Source: Candidatus Methanoperedens sp.
GTDB lineage: Archaea; Halobacteriota; Methanosarcinia; Methanosarcinales; Methanoperedenaceae
Length of the DNA stretch: 58,389 nt
Assembly (NCBI GenBank): GCA_026552855.1
Contig: JAPMTX010000138.1
Location: 1 to 58,389 of the forward strand
Direction of reading: 5' to 3'
Below are positions 54,313 to 58,389 of this stretch, piece after piece (position 1 is the first letter of the stretch; each line of letters starts with the position of its first letter). Made by a program: the position numbers and the translations under genes. The notes beneath the pieces were generated by a model, which ran no database searches, was not told where the DNA came from, and saw nothing but the letters and a program-made list of their open reading frames with translations.

Positions 54313-56525
54313 ATAGCTCAGATGTTGTAATATCCCTTTTAGGTGATAGTAATAAAAACGAGTGGACCCGATCCGAGATATTAGAAATTATCTCTGAGGG
54401 ATTGAAGATAGAAAAAAGGGAGGCAGGTTCAAAATTCGATACCGTAAATACCCGTACCGATTTTTTTGAGAAAATATCCGAGAACCCTGTAAAACACAAG
54501 TTTTCAAAAAGCGGACACTGGAGGTATGAATCTCTTAAAAAAAGCTTAAAATCCGGTGAGACTTTCAGAAGGGATTTTTCCAAGTTCATTAAAACCTATT
54601 ATTGGGATAACCTGCTTGAGTGCGTCGGGAATTATATCCCGATTTTAGAGATCGATTATAATAATCTTAATAAAGGCTTTCCATATGCTGCCGAGCATCT
54701 ATTTGAAGACCCGGATAAAACCCTTATTATGTTAAATGAAGCTCTCCAGGATATCGAGCTTCCGATTTTAGAGGATTTTAAGCCAGAGGTCAGCATATAC
54801 AATGCTGGAGAGCTCCTTCAAGTAGAAGATATCAAAACCGAGCATATCAATAAATTCGTTCAGGTAGAGGGGCGGGTAGTATTCCAAAGCCTTCCGAAAT
54901 CAGAACTGATAGAGGGTGCATTCAAATGCCAGAGATGCGAGCATATAAACTACGTGCCGCAGGGAGTCAGGCAATTCATAGAGCCTTACAAATGTGAAAA
55001 TGATGTGTGTAATAGAAAGGGCCCTTTCAAGCTCCTGGATCCTCCAGAAAGCAAATACATAGACGGCCAGGAGATAGTTATTGAATCTTTGAAGGGACAG
55101 GTAACAGTCAAAGTCCATCTTACGAAAAGCCTGACCCGCCCTCCCTGGGACAGGGATGCCAAAGTAGTCAGGGTATGCGGCATTCTTAAAACAAATAATA
55201 CCATTAGCAAATCGGGAACTAGATCAAATGTCTTTGAATGGATTATCGAGGCCAACAATATCAGATTTGCGGATGATAGCAATACAGAGCCCGCGACAGA
55301 GGATGAAATAAAAGTATTCGAAGAATGGGCTGAGAACCCGCTTGAACTGCGAAAAAAGCTACTGGAATCAATTGCACCTCATATTTACGGTATGATCGAT
55401 GTGAAGGATCTATGCTGCCTTGCTTTATTCTCAGATTGGAACTGGGGATTGGATCCGCGTGAGGTATTGGAACGAAGCAGCATACATGTATTGCTTTTTG
55501 GAGATCCTGGAGTAGCAAAATCTCAGATCGTGAAGGACATAGTATATTTATCCCCTAAGGGAAAGTTCGGGCAGGTTACCAACATGACGAAAGGAGGACT
55601 GAGCACTGTGGCTGTCCAGGAAGGAGGGGAGTGGTGTGTGAGGTCTGGTTTCTTTAGCCTTGCAGATCAGGGCGTTGCAGGCCTTGATGAAATCGACAAA
55701 GTGGATGATCAGAAAGATCTAAAGTGCCTGGTCTCTGTCCTGGATGACCAGGTCCAGCGCGTAAGCAAGATAGGTAAGAACGATATTCCATTCAATACAC
55801 GGGCCGCTGTTTTAGCAACAGCAAACCCGAAGGGCGGGCATCTGAGAAAAGAAGATACTATGGACCAGATTGCAGCAACTATCCCGAGCTACATTTTCCA
55901 GCGGTTTGATATGATATATGTTATCAGGGATATCCCGGATAAAGAGAAGGACCGTATTGTGATAAGGAACATAAACCAGATGCATAGCGACCACAAAATA
56001 AACCGCAAGAATATAGAGAGGTTAGTTACCCCGGAGCTATTCAGGAAATATGTTCTGTATGCCAGGAGTAAACCAGTGCCGGGATTTGCTCCGAATGCCC
56101 AAAAGCTGATAGAAGAATATTATCTAACCCTGAGAGAAGTATCCCATGACTACCCAGTAATTGGTGCAAGGCAGGGAAATAACCTGAATAGGATCTCCAG
56201 GGCTGTTGCACGAAGGGAGATGGCCCCTACCATCTCAGAAGAGCATGTAAAGTATGCCATAAGCCTCCTGAAGGCCGGCCTGTCCACGCTAAGTGAGGGC
56301 GACGACTACAGCATGTATAACTATGGCAGGACAAAGAGCCAGGCCGAGATGGTGAAGAGTATCAGGGATACAATTAAAGAGATCTGCAAGAAAGAGAAGG
56401 CTGCAAAGATAGAAGAAATAGCCTTCGTTTCCGGACTTGATGCTGTACAAGTAGAGCATGCTCTGATCCTGATGGAGAAGAACAAAGAAGTTTATAAAAT
56501 AAAAGAAGGTTACAGGGTCCCGTAG
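54309..56525 (+). CDS. mcm: MCM replicative helicase of the integrated element
   Basis: A 738-residue AAA+ helicase. It has a zinc site (C207 and C210 in FKCQRCEH, C229 and C234 in KCENDVCN) in the OB-fold N-terminal domain, Walker A GDPGVAKS (397-404), Walker B GLDEIDK (D460, E461) and the Arg-finger region FQRFDMIYV. A C-terminal winged helix (about 670-738) ends the protein. The N-terminal 100 residues form a long extra region before the usual MCM-N domain. The start is TTG with GGAGGA six bases upstream, overlapping the previous gene. It would unwind the element's own origin. Host-type MCMs are shorter at the N-terminus, so it appears element-specific. Confidence 0.92.
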   Translation: MNSSDVVISLLGDSNKNEWTRSEILEIISEGLKIEKREAGSKFDTVNTRTDFFEKISENPVKHKFSKSGHWRYESLKKSLKSGETFRRDFSKFIKTYYWDNLLECVGNYIPILEIDYNNLNKGFPYAAEHLFEDPDKTLIMLNEALQDIELPILEDFKPEVSIYNAGELLQVEDIKTEHINKFVQVEGRVVFQSLPKSELIEGAFKCQRCEHINYVPQGVRQFIEPYKCENDVCNRKGPFKLLDPPESKYIDGQEIVIESLKGQVTVKVHLTKSLTRPPWDRDAKVVRVCGILKTNNTISKSGTRSNVFEWIIEANNIRFADDSNTEPATEDEIKVFEEWAENPLELRKKLLESIAPHIYGMIDVKDLCCLALFSDWNWGLDPREVLERSSIHVLLFGDPGVAKSQIVKDIVYLSPKGKFGQVTNMTKGGLSTVAVQEGGEWCVRSGFFSLADQGVAGLDEIDKVDDQKDLKCLVSVLDDQVQRVSKIGKNDIPFNTRAAVLATANPKGGHLRKEDTMDQIAATIPSYIFQRFDMIYVIRDIPDKEKDRIVIRNINQMHSDHKINRKNIERLVTPELFRKYVLYARSKPVPGFAPNAQKLIEEYYLTLREVSHDYPVIGARQGNNLNRISRAVARREMAPTISEEHVKYAISLLKAGLSTLSEGDDYSMYNYGRTKSQAEMVKSIRDTIKEICKKEKAAKIEEIAFVSGLDAVQVEHALILMEKNKEVYKIKEGYRVP

Positions 56526-56535
56526 GCTGATAGAT

Positions 56536-56697
56536 ATGAGACGGACAAAAAAAGCAAGCAAAAAACCTGAATTTTATGTATGCCTGGAATGTGCCAAAAA
56601 AGGAGATACAAGCCTGATGAAGCTTGTTTCCAGGAAAATAGAATTGTATCCCTGTGGAATCCCGTTACGGAATATTAAATTAATTTCCACTGCATAA
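56536..56697 (+). CDS. Tiny basic protein with C-x2-C (53 aa)
   Basis: A 53-codon gene starting ten bases after the mcm stop. It begins MRRTKKASKKPE, a basic stretch, then YVCLECAKKGDTSLM with a C-x2-C, and a further Cys (YPCGIP). It resembles the small zinc ribbons earlier in the element. Its last codons overlap one half of a CCGTTACGG/CCGTAACGG pair and a T-run follows. No family assignment. Confidence 0.5.
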   Translation: MRRTKKASKKPEFYVCLECAKKGDTSLMKLVSRKIELYPCGIPLRNIKLISTA

Positions 56698-56736
56698 AAA
56701 AAGATGCCGTAACGGAACCCCCTTTTTTTAGAGCAT
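56660..56736. terminator. Paired CCGTTACGG/CCGTAACGG sites followed by a T-run
   Basis: CCGTTACGG (56661-56669) and CCGTAACGG (about 56707-56715) are inverted and each nearly palindromic. Base-pairing across them would form a hairpin whose loop covers the end of the small gene. The second copy is followed by CCCCTTTTTTT. It may be a terminator after the mcm operon, an operator, or a replication-control site. Confidence 0.45.
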
Positions 56737-57281
56737 TTCTTGAGTGAATGTGAAAGTAATCAGGGTGTTTCCGGACTGTCAGATATTTCTTATATTTAGA
56801 ATGTAATTACTTAGAGGCGTTAATAAAGTCAGTAGATAATGCAAGCTGAATGAAATAAATATACGGAGATGTTTTAAAAGTTAAATTTCATAAGCCGATA
56901 GTGCAAGCACGAAAAAACCACATAGCATAGACTATAGTTAGGTTACTGCATGATGCAAGTATTTTACCGATATTGGTTTTTTGGATTCTAAAACAACAGT
57001 CTAAAAAATGTAAGCAGTTCGAAGCTTATCGGTTTTAATGATTTTAGCGTCTACTGATGCTATACACATCATGCAAGCAGTAACAAGGGGCTTAAAAAGA
57101 ACAACTGTATAAACAAAAAAGTTAAAATTGGGTTTTGGGAAATCTAGTCCTGAGAAAAAAGACCCCCCCCCTCAAAATATTAAAAAAATCGTTAAAAAAC
57201 GCTAAAAACAAGCCTCTGCATTCAGCTTGCATGTATTTTTTGATTTGCAAGCAGTGCAAGCAGATACTGTTAGGCATACGG

Positions 57282-57311
57282 TTTTTTACTGCTTGCACCA
57301 TCGGGAGACAC
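57282..57311 (+). repeat. 30-bp direct repeat, copy 1
   Basis: Begins TTTTTTACTGCTTGCA and ends GGGAGACAC. Copy 2 is 61 bases downstream with three differences in 30 positions. Contains the reverse complement of the TGCAAGCAGT iteron. Confidence 0.8.
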
Positions 57312-57342
57312 AAAACCATTTACTCATATCGATTTTTAGAGC

Positions 57343-57372
57343 TTTTTTACTGCTTGCATCATCGGGGAACAC
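57343..57372 (+). repeat. 30-bp direct repeat, copy 2
   Basis: Begins TTTTTTACTGCTTGCA and ends GGGGAACAC, ten bases before the integrase's first ATG. Being so near, it may also act as an operator for the integrase. Confidence 0.8.
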
Positions 57373-57381
57373 TATGATTTT

Positions 57382-58377
57382 ATGTGTGGTATAATCTTAT
57401 ATTCTATCAAAAGTAAACTTGATAAGCTTTTTATGGATATTACTAAATTTGTTTTGGATTGTGAGGCAAGAGGTCTTGACGACCATACAATACAGACATA
57501 CAAAGGGTGCGTGATAGATTTCTTGAATTATTATTCAGATCCTCTAACGGTCGGTCTTGATGAACTTCGAAGATATCTCAAAGGCCTGCGGTCCCGGGAA
57601 CTATCCGGGAGCACTCTTAAAGGCTATTTTGCAGCACTCAGCACGTATTATGAATACCTTATTTTTGAAAAACTGATAGCCTATAATCCCATTCTCCCAT
57701 TCCGAAAAAGATACCTTGCAAGGATCAGGCCGTGCCTGGGCGGGGAGAATACACGGCAGCTAATCTCCATCGATGAGATGAGGCTTCTTATCCAGGCAGC
57801 TATAACCCCGCTTGACCTGGTAATCCTCTTGCTCCTTGCAAAGACCGGCATAAGACGGGGGGAACTGCTTGCTTTGAAAATTGGCGATATCTCCCTGAAG
57901 CACGGTATCATTCGCATACCTGCCAAGGCAAAGAGATCTCAGAGGTCAGCCTTCATTGATGAGGAACTCCATGCCGCCCTTGAGAAGTATATTTCATGGC
58001 GGTCCCACTATACCAGGTCCTCCAGGCTCTTGATCAACATGAACGGAAATAAGATACAGCGGGATTATCCCAACAAGCTTATAGCATCTCTTGCAGAGCC
58101 CCTTAATCTTCATATCCCCAGGGGAGCACTTTGCGATAAGCTCACTCCTCATTGCTTCCGTCACTGGTTCACAACATGGTTATACCGTGCAGGCATGGAT
58201 AAGGAATTCATTAAGTGGCTGCGTGGGGATAGTATGTCTGTAGAGTCCTGGGAAATATACAACCAGATAGATCTCGAGGATGTCAGGCAGGCATACCTGT
58301 GGTGCATCCCTTCGCTTCTCAGCTTTGATATGAAACTTGCCAACTTTACAAAATCGAGCCTCAAGGATGCGATATAG
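57382..58377 (+). CDS. int: Tyrosine recombinase/integrase
   Basis: A protein of up to 331 residues with the SAM-like core-binding domain (about 20-105; MDITKFVLDCEARGLDDHTI opens it) and a catalytic domain. Catalytic residues are visible: Arg in TGIRRGELLAL, HxxR in TPHCFRHWFTT, and the Tyr nucleophile in WEIYNQID. The second ATG at 57433 starts where the family begins; the first at 57382 adds 17 residues and has no ribosome site. It recombines the element with its tRNA-Glu attachment site. It ends 12 bases before the window edge, so the other attachment site should follow. Confidence 0.9.
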   Translation: MCGIILYSIKSKLDKLFMDITKFVLDCEARGLDDHTIQTYKGCVIDFLNYYSDPLTVGLDELRRYLKGLRSRELSGSTLKGYFAALSTYYEYLIFEKLIAYNPILPFRKRYLARIRPCLGGENTRQLISIDEMRLLIQAAITPLDLVILLLLAKTGIRRGELLALKIGDISLKHGIIRIPAKAKRSQRSAFIDEELHAALEKYISWRSHYTRSSRLLINMNGNKIQRDYPNKLIASLAEPLNLHIPRGALCDKLTPHCFRHWFTTWLYRAGMDKEFIKWLRGDSMSVESWEIYNQIDLEDVRQAYLWCIPSLLSFDMKLANFTKSSLKDAI

Positions 58378-58389
58378 ACGATTATTTTT

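Larger units (their letters stand above)
56698..57381. other. AT-rich gene-free region with TGCAAGCAGT-type repeats (candidate origin)
   Basis: About 680 bases with no credible gene. The core TGCAAGC or TGCAAGCAGT and its complement recur at about 56840, 56902, 56959, 57010 (TGTAAGCAGT), 57073, 57227, 57245 and 57254 (tandem), 57289 and 57350. A C9 run occurs near 57163. Several poly-A/T tracts ease unwinding. Next to an MCM gene on one side and a recombinase gene on the other, it is a likely replication origin with iterons, or an integrase arm-site region. Neither is proven. Confidence 0.6.
50740..58389. mobile_element. Integrated plasmid- or virus-like element (right part; far end beyond the window)
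   Basis: It begins just downstream of tRNA-Glu and includes a cargo-like membrane gene, a chain of coupled small genes, an MCM helicase, an iteron-like AT-rich stretch and a tyrosine recombinase at the far end. These features are typical of archaeal integrated plasmids and proviruses. The integrase reads toward the window edge, so the second attachment site is expected soon after 58389. The limits are inferred, not seen. Confidence 0.75.

Noticed and set aside
57135-57377. Plus-strand ORF across the iteron region
   Set aside because: It runs through poly-C and repeated TGCAAGCAGT motifs; the repeats, not codons, explain the sequence.

Overview
The window is archaeal and euryarchaeal. It carries formylmethanofuran dehydrogenase (fwdDBAC), a fused formaldehyde-activating enzyme/hexulose-phosphate synthase, the methanogen family DUF356, the KH/beta-CASP termination factor aCPSF1, a proteasome beta subunit, Hel308, HerA, NreA and a 34-nt intron in tRNA-Glu at the canonical 37/38 position. 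The hexaheme cytochrome, the PGF-pre-PGF surface protein and the Fae-Hps fusion point to Methanosarcinales, possibly an ANME-2d (Methanoperedens-like) or related lineage. That placement is inference; no rRNA or mcr gene is present.

Left part (1-13.6 kb): a partial nreA, a QueD-like pterin synthase, a membrane hydrolase/flippase pair, a CPBP protease and a GT2 glycosyltransferase with a small membrane partner. A long minus-strand block (4.9-11.4 kb) follows, encoding exported proteins: a DUF5667-like protein, a 1059-residue Ig/PGF-pre-PGF surface protein ending in LPDTG plus a membrane segment, three small Asn/Gln-rich exported proteins and a lipoprotein. The lipoprotein gene ends in tRNA-like hairpins beside three 24-bp tandem repeats. 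Two small regulators lie at 11.6-12.4 kb, then fae-hps.

Central part (13.8-33.7 kb): carB, a P-type cation ATPase and pyrC run on the plus strand, followed by an RNase H-fold gene with no usual start codon at its apparent N-terminus. On the minus strand come a DUF373 membrane protein and a YqaA-like protein. Next is a tight five-gene operon (23.4-28.8 kb): unusual signal peptidase, P-loop ATPase, polytopic membrane protein, exported beta-domain protein and membrane-anchored hexaheme cytochrome c. It is the best candidate here for an undescribed surface electron-transfer or export system. fwdDBAC and a DUF356 gene follow.

Information-processing part (33.8-50.5 kb): an XPD-like helicase, a PIN/RHH toxin-antitoxin pair, aCPSF1, psmB, proS, a KGG-repeat stress protein, nikR, a cis-prenyltransferase gene, hel308, an orphan RHH protein, thiC, herA, and pspA with pspAA. 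The toxin-antitoxin pair lies between the true 3' end of aCPSF1 and a decayed copy of that end, which records an insertion event.

Right part (50.6 kb to the end): tRNA-Glu is followed by what looks like an integrated plasmid or provirus. It holds a single-membrane-span protein, a translationally coupled chain of eight small genes (many cysteine-rich zinc-binding types), a divergent MCM helicase, another small Cys protein, an AT-rich gene-free stretch full of TGCAAGCAGT-type repeats (candidate origin or recombinase sites), and a tyrosine recombinase that ends just before the window does. The far attachment site would lie outside the window.
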